Shown: positions 34,783-45,602 of the stretch, piece after piece | Layout: each line of letters opens with the position of its first letter | Numbering within the stretch: the stretch's first letter is position 1 | Source: Trachythela sp. YZ-2020 | Taxonomy: Eukaryota > Cnidaria > Anthozoa > Malacalcyonacea > Clavulariidae | Assembly: GCA_016169945.1 (NCBI GenBank) | Contig: JADLSH010000190.1 | Coordinates: 5,332,001-5,396,000 of the forward strand | DNA: 64,000 nucleotides | Direction of reading: 5' to 3' | Program-made: the position numbers and the translations under genes | Notes under the pieces: generated by a model | The model's database searches: none | Told to the model about the DNA's origin: nothing | The model's input: only the letters and a program-made list of their open reading frames with translations

Positions 34783-35109
34783 CTAACGTTGTAGGTTTCA
34801 AAAGAAAATATGGCATATAAATTGATAGTGATACATGTGTGCAAATTTACAGGGCCGCCCAGAAGGGGGTGCAATTTGCCCCTGGCCCCCAAACAAAAAC
34901 GAAGTAAAATATGCATATATAGGCCTATTACGGTCAAATAGTCTCTCAAAATGCAGGAATTTGCCATTGCGGAGACCCTAGATTTCAAAATATGTCGGTG
35001 GAGGATCCCACTAACGTATTTTATTACTGAATGCAGACAGGGAATGTTATTTAAAACGTTAAAGACTGCAGGACGTAAACCACAAGTTAAAGGTTATGGA
35101 TATATATAT

Positions 35110-35400
35110 GTAATATATACAAACCGCACAAGAGGTCTTTATCAGATTTAAAACATCGAGGCGCAGCCGAGTGTTTTAGATCTGATAAAGACCGAACTGT
35201 AAGGTTTGTATATGACTTCTAAAATGACTCGTTTTGTACGCTCACTGGCGTTGGAATTTTGAAGATTGATGTTATCTACGCTGTAAAAATTGAAGGAGAA
35301 AATTTGAGCAAGTCTATATCAAATATATAGACCCGCTACGGGTCATGAGTTTCCTTTGTATTTTGCCTATGAATAATTAATGAATTTTAGAAGTAATATA
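35110..35400. repeat. Hairpin-forming dispersed repeat, copy 1
   Basis: A near-identical copy lies at 62911-63200. An inverted segment pairs ATACAAACC and GGTCTTTATCAGAT with ATCTGATAAAGACC and GGTTTGTAT around GGCGCAGCCGAG. Both copies sit beside hammerhead elements. Function unknown. Confidence 0.75.
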
Positions 35401-35419
35401 TATAAATTGAAATTTGATT

Positions 35420-35515
35420 TGTTTGTAGTAGAATAAAGAGTGCTCAATACCGTTCAAAGTAGAGCAAAAACACCGTGTAGCGACGGCTTAATTTTATGAA
35501 TAAATTATAACATAT

Positions 35516-35556
<41 letters not shown>

Positions 35557-35700
35557 GTTATAATATGTTATAATTTATTCATAAAATTAAGCCGTCGCTA
35601 CACGGTGTTTCACGCCTAACTTTATAAGCGAGGCGATCTTCAGGCGACTGAATTCGGTTCATTTTTGCTCTACTTTGAATGGTATTGAGCACTCTTTATT
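35420..35700. mobile_element. Palindromic element with family 3 hammerhead
   Basis: The left arm (35423-35515) and right arm (35555-35705) are inverted copies around (AT)n. Only the right arm retains the about 55-nt ribozyme segment. The outer arms carry AGAGTGCTCAA (35437-35447) and TTGAGCACTCT (35685-35695). Confidence 0.65.
35594..35648 (-). ncRNA. Hammerhead ribozyme motif (type I), family 3
   Basis: On the minus strand: stem I GTCGC / GCGAC, core CTGAAGA (fits CUGANGA), stem II CGCCT / AGGCG with a large loop and a U-U next to the core, GAAA, a very short stem III (CA..TG) and cleavage triplet GTA. Stem I pairing is perfect. The U-U closing position and tiny stem III leave some doubt about activity. 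Confidence 0.65.
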
Positions 35701-35974
35701 CTACTACAAACAAATCAAATTTCAATTTATATATATATGTATATATACATGGCATATATGTACATATATATATATGTACATATGTACATATGTACATATG
35801 GCTATAAGCTATAATGCAAAAGCTCACTTCCCTTGTGGTCGTTTGAGCACTCTGGCCCCAAGACACTTCACGCATGTCTGGATGCGCATGTGTCTGAGTA
35901 TTGTACCACATGCGCTTGGTGAGGGCAAGAGTATGGTGTATAAATACGAAGTCACTCGCATCTAGACTGCGTTG

Positions 35975-36018
35975 CTGCACTGACGAGCCGTTGAACGGCG
36001 AAACATGCATGTCTGCAG
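35975..36018 (+). ncRNA. Hammerhead ribozyme, array unit 1
   Basis: Intact CTGCA, CTGACGA, GCCGTTGAACGGC, GAAA, CATGCATG, TC, TGCAG. The five bases before stem I (ACAAG in other copies) are deleted, which could disturb loop contacts that speed cleavage. Confidence 0.82.
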
Positions 36019-36256
36019 ATTTGACTATATATGCTCCTTCACTTTGTGTTGTTGAGCACTCTGTGAGGTTAATTGGTGGCTATAAGCTATAATGCAAAAG
36101 CTCACTTCCCTTGTGGTCGTTTGAGCACTCTGGCCCCAAGACACTTCACGCATGTCTGGATGCGCATGTGTCTGAGTATTGTACCACATGCGCTTGGTGA
36201 GGGCAAGAGTATGGTGTATAAATACGAAGTCACTCGCATCTAGACTGCGTTACAAG

Positions 36257-36300
36257 CTGCACTGACGAGCCGTTGAACGGCGAAACATGCATGTCTGCAG
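36257..36300 (+). ncRNA. Hammerhead ribozyme, array unit 2
   Basis: All core, stem and cleavage positions are intact. Cleavage is predicted after the GTC at 36293-36295. Confidence 0.88.
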
Positions 36301-36538
36301 ATTTGACTATATATGCTCCTTCACTTTGTGTTGTTGAGCACTCTGTGAGGTTAATTGGTGGCTATAAGCTATAATGCAAAAGCTCACTTCCATTGTGGTC
36401 GTTTGAGCACTCTGGCCCCAAGACACTTCACGCATGTCTGGATGCGCATGTGTCTGAGTATTGTACCACATGCGCTTGGTGAGGGCAAGAGTATGGTGTA
36501 TAAATACGAAGTCACTCGCATCTAGACTGCGTTACAAG

Positions 36539-36582
36539 CTGCACTGACGAGCCGTTGAACGGCGAAACATGCATGTCTGCAG
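36539..36582 (+). ncRNA. Hammerhead ribozyme, array unit 3
   Basis: Identical to unit 2. Predicted cleavage after 36577. Confidence 0.88.
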
Positions 36583-36820
36583 ATTTGACTATATATGCTC
36601 CTTCACTTTGTGTTGTTGAGCACTCTGTGAGGTTAATTGGTGGCTATAAGCTATAATGCAAAAGCTCACTTCCCTTGTGGTCGTTTGAGCACTCTGGCCC
36701 CAAGACACTTCACGCATGTCTGGATGCGCATGTGTCTGAGTATTGTACCACATGCGCTTGGTGAGGGCAAGAGTATGGTGTATAAATACGAAGTCACTCG
36801 CATCTAGACTGCGTTACAAG

Positions 36821-36864
36821 CTGCACTGACGAGCCGTTGAACGGCGAAACATGCATGTCTGCAG
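36821..36864 (+). ncRNA. Hammerhead ribozyme, array unit 4
   Basis: Identical to unit 2. Predicted cleavage after 36859. It is followed by a longer (TA)n tract than the inner units. Confidence 0.88.
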
Positions 36865-36871
36865 ATTTGAC

Positions 36872-36903
<32 letters not shown>

Positions 36904-36956
36904 TATATGCCATGTCAATTCGTATGATATTTAAATTTACTAAATCTATGACATAC

Positions 36957-37340
36957 ATATTTCACAGATATATGGATAGCTGTTATTGCATTGAATGTCA
37001 TTCCACAGTCCGTCGTTTCTCACATGAACGCAGTCTTCATTTCCACACCAATCATCAGGTTGGTTTTTTCTCCACTTTGTATACATTGCTGCTTTGCCAT
37101 CAGGATAGCACCAGTTATTAACACCAGAAGAGCATCTCTTCAAACCAATCCAGACATATTCGTCCTTTCCAATTTTGATTACTGTTTCATAGAGAAAACG
37201 GTTGAGATCATCTCCATTAATTCTGGCAAGCTGTCCACCCATTTTTTTACATTCGATATTTGCATCCTGCCAGCTTGTGGGATTAGTTTTCATGGTGTAA
37301 CAAATGTTACCAGAAATATTCCACGACGCTGACGGACATC
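36957..37340 (-). CDS. C-type lectin domain exon (QPD type), duplication copy 2
   Basis: A 384-nt phase 1-1 exon of about 128 residues: GCPSASWN, SWQDANIEC, GGQLARING, VWIGLKRC, QPDDWCGNEDC, WNDIQC and YICE. QPD with WND is the galactose-type configuration, unlike EPN in the exon at 1508. An extra Cys lies in DDWCGN. It is the most upstream recognised exon of the 16-37 kb receptor gene. Signal peptide and promoter were not found. Confidence 0.87.
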
Positions 37341-37523
37341 CTGCTGCAAATTAGAAAGTTTTACATTTATGTTGGCTTCTTTACCGTAACGATAGAAAGA
37401 GATCCTATTTTTTCGCGGCTATTTTTTTCGCTTGCCGAATTTATATTTCGCTTTGCTTCGCGCGAACAAATTTGCCTAGTGGAAAACGGGCTTTAGACTC
37501 GTTAGTAACAACAGGATGTGAAT

Positions 37524-38386
37524 CACTGATCTATACTAAATGGACAGAGTTCTCGAGGTCAAAAAGTGTCCTCACCGTTGCTGACGTCATATAGGTCCTC
37601 GCATCGATGAAAATTACCGCATACCGATATTTTCCTAATGTTATTTGTGCTCGCGGGCGAATTTGTGTTTTTGAAATTTACTACGAAGTTTGTTTTTAAT
37701 TTTTTTCAATACTGTGTGGGTTTTTTTGCAAACGTTGCTGTTTTTGGTAAATATTTACTACCTTCGAGTTGAGAACAACCTTTTCCAAAATAGAAGTATA
37801 TTTTCTTGTTGCAAGTTTGAAAACAAACATTTTAATTTTAAATAAAATGATGGCTTCAGTATGTTTTTATACGCGACCACAACAAGAGCTTCGGGCCATC
37901 GATGATTGCTGGTATTTATGATATAGTTTTTCCATAAACTTTGTCGTGTTATGTAAGTATTAACCTTCTCTTGACATGAAAAAATTTTGCCGACAATCTT
38001 TCCTGGTATTATACTGAGTAAAAGACTGTTTTTGTAGAGTTTTCTACGGCTATTTGACTCTTTGAGATTTTTTTCTAAACATGTCATGTATACGGCTTTA
38101 ATTGAGAGTTGAAAACATACTTGACAGCCCGCCAATTTCATAAAGATCACATTTAGTATAAACTGACTTACTTTCTACAATGATTTCGCAGCAATTTCTC
38201 GCCTCAAAAACACAAAATTAACAATTTTTTTTAGTTTGAAACATATAAAAATATAGAACCGAGCCGTTTATCAACGCATTTGTCAGCGAATTTACGCATG
38301 AGAGCAAGGACCTATACGACGTCAGCAGTGGTCAGGGCTCCTGATAAAATAGATTGCGCGCTCAGTCCATTTAGTATAGGTCAGTG
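37524..38386. mobile_element. hAT-like non-autonomous element
   Basis: Ends CACTGATCTATACTAAATGG and the near-complement CCATTTAGTATAGGTCAGTG are flanked by an 8-bp duplication with one mismatch (ATGTGAAT / GTGTGAAT). Inner parts are also inverted (GACGTCATATAGGTCCT with AGGACCTATACGACGTC). Non-coding. Confidence 0.8.
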
Positions 38387-39744
38387 GTGTGAATACCTCA
38401 GCATACCAACTGTAAGTTACTCAAATGGCATGGTTACTCATTTAGTCATGCATTTCGGACTCGTACTATTTTGACGTCTTGGAAAAACTCACTCGTGTAT
38501 ATTATATCCAAATTGCACTCGAAACCATGCTATCCTAGCTATAGTATACAAAAATTAGAAATTTCCAGTGGAAATATAATTGCTGCGAGGTATGCCACCG
38601 TCTGTGCACGGGATGCAAACTGGGCTGCTGGTGTAAATTGTTGTTCAATACAGCAACAAACAGCCACACGTTGCTCAGTTTTCGGTTCCTTTTCTTCGGT
38701 TTCGGTTTAGAAAGATTTTGGTCACATGCACTGATTACTTGCAGTGCGAAATTTACTGATACAGCAAAAACGGCATTTGGAAAAACTCTTGAATATCTCT
38801 AAAACTTTTCGGAATTCCTCACATATATATATATGTGACAAAACTTTGCCTATAATGAGTATTTTGAACGGCAAATATAATGGTACTACGCCGAAGAACG
38901 GAAGAACACAAGTTTCACACGATTTCCCTTGTCTTTCAAAGGCCATAAATCACTAGAATTTTGGTGTAGAGAAATACATTTCGGGTCTATAAGTAGAGTT
39001 TTCACGCTGAATTCAACGGTGGTAATTTTATCCTCATTGTATGCAGGAAACTCGAGAAAATGTATAGCGCACTAAAATCATAGGCCGTACACGGCCTGAA
39101 TTTTTAAATAGTCTTTAAAAAGGCTCAGGCGCAAATGAGTTAATGCATGCGTATTATTTTGAACTACAAAATAGTCGCCTTTGTTGTTGTCAAGGCCGCA
39201 CCGAAGGCGGTAGTTCGAGCACGCGATATTCGGAAATTTAGGCCAGGTATTCGGAAATGCAGCCTGGCGTATTCAAATACTGTGTCGATTAGTCTTAGTT
39301 GGCTGAGCCATCAATAATATAAAGTATAAATAATAAAATAATAGCCAAGTGGAGTAGTTCAAAACTTTATAGATTACATTATTATAATAAAGTGCGGATA
39401 ATTCATTAGCAACACAGCCGATTCAGGCGGAACTTTTCATAGAAGTGTTTGTCCTGCTATGTTTCTAGCCTAATTCTTAGACGTTGCTAAATGGCCAACA
39501 GACCAAGCTCTGTTCCTCGGTCGGTTATATTCAAAGCAAACACATGTGGCCAATTGTATTGGAGAATATGTTTTTATGTCTATAAGTATAACAGTTTAAC
39601 ATAATATTCTTCTACAAAGCCATGCGTCCAAAATGCCAAAACGTTTTTTCTATAAGTGAAGAAACCAGAAATTCAACAAGTGATGCTATAGGTTGTTTAA
39701 CCTTATTCTATTAAATTGCGAAAAAGATCTCGCAGATGAAATCG
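38387..39744. other. No recognised gene
   Basis: AT-rich sequence with no splice-bounded coding exon or clear repeat boundaries. Confidence 0.4.
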
Positions 39745-40375
39745 ACTTTATAGTCCATATAAAGAGAATTGATTAATTTATATTGAACGTCTAACAAAAC
39801 TAAACCTTATTCCGCTTGTGTACGACAGAGAACAGAAAGACTTAACGTTCAATCTGGTAGATTTAGACGTGGCACAAATTAAAATATGTTGAAACTATAC
39901 GGCAAGCGGAACACGTGCCGGTACCTCTCGCCTTTTTAAGAACACAAGCTTGCAAGGCTACCACATTCCAACACTCCCACTTTGTTAAAATTGTAAATCT
40001 GTGGAACTATGTATGTAAATATGCTCCTTCCAACTGCTACGACACTCTCTCCTCCTTTAAAACATACCTACACAAGGCTTACCTCCACCTCACTGCCACT
40101 GCCTACACTCCTGACCCACCTAGCTCTCACTCACTCACTCACTACGACTGACTAATATCTTCCATGTCAGTCTTTCTATCTCTTCTCTCTCTTAATTCAC
40201 TGTTCTTAATTCTTGTTTTCCGGCCATTCTTATTTCTTTTTTCTATTCTATATTTCTGTTGTTCTGTTTGTACTGTCATGTCTCATGGTGAGCACCATGC
40301 ATGGGACCTGGTCTCGATTGTGCTTGGCCACTTTTGGCACCTTCTTACATAGTGTTATGTTACTCTGTGTTAGTG
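39745..40375 (+). pseudogene. LINE reverse-transcriptase tail and 3' UTR
   Basis: Fragments ERLTKLNLIPLVYDREQKDL (about 39760-39840) and, in a later frame, FVKIVNLWNYV and TLSSFKTYLHKAYL (39960-40090) match the C-terminal region of CR1-like LINE proteins. A pyrimidine-rich 3' UTR follows. Frameshifted and 5'-truncated. Confidence 0.75.
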
Positions 40376-40419
40376 ATGTAAAATAATGAGTAGTTATTGT
40401 GTCCTCATTTTACAGGACC

Positions 40420-41857
40420 GGCCCGTTTCAGACGCCGCTCCACTCATGCGCCGAACTTAATTGTATTAGGTGCGACGCTGGAGCGACACAAGAGCGACAG
40501 TGATTCAAACGGCGTATAAAATATAATGTTGTTGATGAAAGAGGAGGGTAATTCGCGCGGGAATTCCAAATACAATTCAAAAATATGTAAACATTGCAAA
40601 GTGGCTAATCTAATCCTAATAAATTACAGTAAATTTTGATTTAGGTTCGGCACATGAGTGGAGCGGCGTATGAATCAATGTCGCTCTAACGTCGCATAAT
40701 GCGACAGGCTCTGTCGAACTTCTATTTACTTCTGCCGAACTTGCCCGTTTCAGACGCCGCTCCACTCATGCGCCGAACTTAAATCGACAGAGCCTGTCGA
40801 ATTATGCGCAGGGTTGGTATATTGGCCTTTTTGAGGCCAAATAACTCGATTTTGGCCCTTTTTTTTCTTGTTTGGCCCCGAAAAAAAATATTGGCCATTT
40901 GGCTACTTTTTGGCCTCTTTTCATTTCAAAGAAATGTTTAAAAAATGTATCAATCTTTAATAGTTTAAATGTTTAATTGTCATAATAATGTAGTTATCAA
41001 TGGTAAATGACGTAGTAATTTACTAATTATTGTAATATTAAATTATACATTTTTGAGGATTATTTTATTCCATTTATGGATAAATTAGTTGTGCCGATTG
41101 GCCCAATTGTAATGCTGATAAACTAACCAATAGCAATTAAATAAGCGCCGTTTTCGCAGACGTCCGCCTCGGCAGGTTCATTATATATAAAGCAATTCGA
41201 TGAAGGCTTTATTATTTAGCATTATTAATTTTGCATTTTCCAATTGATTCTTAACCTGTATTTTTTACGTTTTCTAACTTTCTGGGCGATAGGCCGTAGC
41301 TGATGGGGGGCCCTAACTGTCGGGGGCCCTTAGTTTTTGAACTAACCCTACCTAATGAGCGTTACGCTACCATTCGAAATCATTCGGTTAACCTCTTTTT
41401 GCTGACAACTTAAGAGCTCCATCGAGGAATAAAATTCCTGGGCACGAGATTGCAATTTAATTTGGCCTCTTTTAGCCTTTTTTTTGGCCTCTTTAGAAAA
41501 ATTGTAGTTTGGCCTCTTTTGGTAGATTTTGGCCTCTTTTTGATAGCTATTTGGCTCCGAGCATGCGCAGGACCTACCAACCCTGATTATGCGACGTTAG
41601 AGCGACATTGATTTGATTCATACGCCGCTCCAGTGATGTGCCGAACCTAAATCAAAATTTACTGTAATTTATTAGGATTAGATTAGCTACTTTATAATGT
41701 TTACCTATTTTTTGAATTGCATTTGGAATTCCCGCGCGAATACGCTCCTCGCTCGTCAACAACATATTTTGTACGCCGTTTGAATCAGTGCCGCTCTTGT
41801 GTCGCACCTAATACAATTAAGTTCAGCGCATGAGTGGACCGGCGTCTGAAACGGGCC
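40420..41857. mobile_element. Large palindromic MITE split by a hAT insertion
   Basis: The left arm (GGCCCGTTTCAGACGCCG...) and right arm (...CGGCGTCTGAAACGGGCC) are inverted over about 270 bp. Near the centre the terminal sequence is repeated once more (40743-40800). The hAT element at 40809-41585 accounts for much of the length. Confidence 0.8.
40809..41585. mobile_element. hAT-like non-autonomous element, perfect 8-bp target duplication
   Basis: Ends CAGGGTTGGTA and TACCAACCCTG are flanked by ATTATGCG at 40801-40808 and 41586-41593. TTGGCC/GGCCTC words cluster near both ends. AT-rich and non-coding. Confidence 0.92.
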
Positions 41858-42085
41858 TAAGACGTTACGAATTTAGTTATTATTTTGAAATTTTATTATT
41901 GTCGTATAAGATTTAAGATTATTATTGTCTTATACAAGGTAAGTGAAATTAACACTATAATTTTGCATTGTGTTGACAATCGCTCCTCGACCCCCTGTGC
42001 AAATCGCAGCGCGTAAACGTGTAAATGCGCTTAGCTTAGTGCTGGCACGACCATTTCTTCTCATAACACCACCACCTTATGTCAC

Positions 42086-43640
42086 GCAGTTATACGTATC
42101 CTACCTGTTGCACTGACGTTGCAGGCCGTATATGACATGACGACGAGAACCAGCAGGAGTTTTATTACAGCCATTTTTCGTGCGTAATGATGCTCTTTCT
42201 TCAAATCTCCACGAGGTAACCAGATCCCAAAAGCCACGTAGCAACGCCAATGGAAAATTGAGATTATTTTGCTACTTGATTCTATAAGATTGATAATAGT
42301 ATGTCGAAACCAATTATTTGCAGAGAGCGTTCACCTTCAATTGGTAAATGTAGAACACTGTGACTTGAACTTGAATTGATGCACTGTATATAAAGAATGT
42401 TGTTTATCGTCAATGTAGCCCACGCGCACGTTTCGTTAAGTAGTATGATTGACACAATGATATTACAACTTACTAATTCATTTGTTGTCGTTGTTACTGT
42501 TCAGTTCTTGTCGGCGTAGATGTTATTATGCTTTTATTTGATTAACTCCTCCTAGTATAGTGTAATACTGTTTTAGGAGTAATTCATTGAAGCATTAACG
42601 CATTAATAAAACAGTGTCCCCGTTCCAGCACACACATATGAAGAGTTCACTGTCATTGACCCTTTGCACTTGTGCTGATGATGGAGGTGTGTCATGAACG
42701 TAAGAGGGTCAAATATCGTCCAGTAATGGCAGTATTGTTCCAAGTCACGTCCATGATATATTATGTTTGCACGTCGGGCATCTGTGTTTAAAATAATTGG
42801 CCATTTTTGTATAACTGGTTTGTTTTGTGTTTATTTAGCGAAGCCATTAAACCGTTTTTCACAAACAGACAAACTTTAATATTGTTTAATATGGCGGGAA
42901 GACTTATATTGTTCCGAGTGCCGTTCTCAGAACCCAAGTTGTGTTACTCTTGAGGTTCAATTTCATTCACTTTTGATGTTATAGTATTGTTCAAATGTAT
43001 AATAGTATGTTAAATGTATGCTAAATGTGTCTTTAAGAATATTAACTATTGTCACAATTGTGTTTGCTCAGTTGGTCTTAGGGAAGCGTCATATGGACGT
43101 TTGTTCCCTTATCAATCAAGATTTCGAAAATCTATACAAACATGGTAATTTATAATGTATAGAATAAATTGACCTACGCGACGGCGTTTGCATCAAGTTG
43201 TTATATTTTTCAATACTCTGCTAATCGGACAATGGCGATGATTCCAAACAACTATCGATTTTTTCCACGACGTACACAGAGAAACGTCACAGCCGCCAAC
43301 TCCCCCTCCCCCTCCCCCCCTCCAAACGTCCATATGACTTTTCCGTGGGCGAAATCGATACGCGAGGCTTCCCTTAATATGTTGTCGTTTTAAAATTGCA
43401 CTGTAATGTGCTGTACTCTGTAGTTTTACACACTATAGTCTTATAAAAAGTAGATATAGAAAATATACTTTGCCTTTGGGCAAATTCAAACTAATTGCAA
43501 TGAAATCCATTAATCCAACATGGCTGGCACTTTCCTTAATAATAACGCTATTTATAGACATGCTATACACCAAAATACTCCTCGTCGTTCAAAGATTCTA
43601 GCGAGATATAGCTTGCCTTATAACTCTCAGTATTTCGCAA
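42086..43640 (+). repeat. Long dispersed repeat, copy 2
   Basis: Direct-orientation counterpart of 12106-14160, more complete near the 3' end. There a 61-residue basic frame (43520-43705) starts MAGTFLNNNAIYRH; the equivalent in copy 1 is degraded. The nature of the frame is unknown. Confidence 0.7.
43081..43373. mobile_element. MITE with TTA target duplication and visible empty site
   Basis: Ends GGGAAGC and GCTTCCC lie between TTA repeats (43078-43080, 43374-43376). The inner sequence GTCATATGGACGTTTG is repeated inverted near the right end. Copy 1 of the host repeat (about 12890) has the uninterrupted site. Confidence 0.88.
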
Positions 43641-43976
43641 GATATAAAAGAAAACGGCACTTCGATGAAATCAACGATTATGCAGCCAGTCACCCAAAAG
43701 AGTAGTCAAGAATTAATATTTAGCGTGAAGCGAGCCGATATTGATTGCCATCGATTACGTCATCGTTTTCAAAACGTGCCCCCACGTTAAAACCGTTTTC
43801 AAAAGTTTACGGTTTCTGTTTTCGCCGGATACGTGTGGAGAAGGCGTATCCGCAACAAAACGTTTTTCGGATAGAAACGAATCCGCATACGTGTGGACGG
43901 GGCCTCGAGAGGTCCACTTGAAGGTCTTGGTTACGTCATTGATCTTTTGTTTTGATCATAATTATACTTCAACCAT

Positions 43977-44209
43977 AGAATAGGAAATGACTATATAGAA
44001 GGGCCCTTGAGGCCGAACCTTTGAAGTTTTTGACGCTGCGCATGTCGCATTACGCATGTTCATTACCATTATTCTAGCCAGTCAATTGCATTTTCTGGCC
44101 AATAAACACGCTGAACTGGCTGGTCCGCCATTATTCTGGCCAGATAACTGCATAAAAATAGGGGGTCACGTTGCACTGCTGAGTGGCCTTTCTGGTCATT
44201 TCCTATTCT
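43977..44209. mobile_element. MITE with AGAATAGGAAATGAC termini
   Basis: AGAATAGGAAATGACTATAT pairs with the right end (GTCATTTCCTATTCT). Flanking CTTCAACCAT and CTTCAACTAT suggest a 9-10-bp target duplication, as for Mutator-like elements. Confidence 0.65.
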
Positions 44210-44769
44210 GTGCTTCAACTATTTAGTTCAATGACTTCAACCTTATAAACGTTACAATGACGTATAACAATGCGACTGGACAATCGCTGGGTAGCAAAAT
44301 ATATCGGGAGCACTTTAACGCAAACTAGAACATTCAAATACATTTTTAAAAAGTTCATTATTAAGGATATATAATTTATAACTATTAATTGCGAGGATAA
44401 CAGTATATTTGCTGGACTGCCTACGCCGGTTACAAGTGACAGCGATCAAGCGTCATTGAAACGTGACGTTGAGGTTTTCCAGTCTTGTGTATTTCAGTTT
44501 TCACCTTCTGGAAATTTAATCGTCGGACTTTTTAGGAATTTCTCAGACTTTTTGTACGAAATATAGAACAACATTTTCCTATTATGTTCAGTGTTCTGCA
44601 TGGTAAACCTATGCAGTAAAACGTAATTAAATCCGCTTTTTGTTGAATACGTTCATAAACAAATACAAAAAAACTCGTACCATTGTCAGAATCCATATTT
44701 TATACTTCAGGATAAAATTACATAAAGTATATCACATATATAGTTGTCCTCTGAAAGTCAAAACTCACA

Positions 44770-44911
44770 ACCGCAAAACCTCGACCTTCAAGCGCGAAAA
44801 GCACGATGGCCGTGTTTATTTCTCCTTTATATAACGCTTCTATTTGTTCGTACATATGCACATCTGTTGTGCTTTTCCAGCTTAGATTTATAGAGGTCGA
44901 GGTTTTGCGGT
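44770..44911. mobile_element. Short palindromic MITE
   Basis: ACCGCAAAACCTCGACCT at the left and AGGTCGAGGTTTTGCGGT at the right. 142 bp, non-coding. Confidence 0.75.
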
Positions 44912-45602
44912 ACAGTTTTTAGTTTTGACCATGAAAGAACAAACTTAATCAAATTAGCTGTATACTAGACTGTATGTTGCAGACTTAAATCGCTAATTTA
45001 TGAATCAGGGGCTTAGGCAGAGGCCGTTAACCCGTCTTTTGGACGGGAATTTTTGGAAGTGCACGGGCAAAAAGAATTTTTTAAGATCCAATATTCTGCC
45101 TTATCCCCTGATTAAGGTGAAAAGAAGCGCCTTCTTTGGTAGCTCCTAATCTTGGCGGAAATGGCAAGAAAGTCGGGCAATTTCTCCTCATGGTCCGCCT
45201 CGTGGATTTTAATCCACAAACAAGTAATATGTCCTCTTAATATTACAGCCATTTATACAAGATTAAATGAAAAGGAAAGGTCGTTGGCGAGTATAACTGG
45301 AACGCTGCATGGGCTATTCTGGGAAATTAACAGGTACACTTAGAACTTGGAAATTCAGATATACACTGCCAAAAAACCTTTCTCTGCATAATAGCTTTTC
45401 AAAGAAAACTCGGCAATATAAACTATACATTCCTTATCTCGTTATTCACAAAAGGCATACAAAACATTGAAAAAATGGTGCTGTAAGTATGAAAAAGCAC
45501 AATATTGCTACTGCTTGACCAAACATCAACATTCAATGAACACATTGTGAATATCTTATTAAATCTATTTTCTGAACTAAATTTTCGTATTAAATTTAAT
45601 AA

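Larger units (their letters stand above)
35808..36880 (+). mobile_element. Retrozyme-like tandem array of four 282-bp hammerhead units
   Basis: Four head-to-tail copies share the same sequence from GCTATAAGCTATAATGCA to the ribozyme and TTGACTATATA. The GTC cleavage triplets lie at 36011, 36293, 36575 and 36857, exactly 282 bp apart. The first copy lacks five bases next to stem I. The linker has TTGAGCACTCT. The array is bounded by TA-rich tracts and codes for no protein. Head-to-tail short units with type I hammerheads describe known metazoan retrozymes, which are copied through circular RNA. It lies within the receptor locus just downstream of the lectin exon at 36957. Confidence 0.85.

Noticed and set aside
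35808..36880. CRISPR-like array
   Set aside because: Unit length is constant with no unique spacers, the genome is eukaryotic, and the hammerhead motif explains the repeats.
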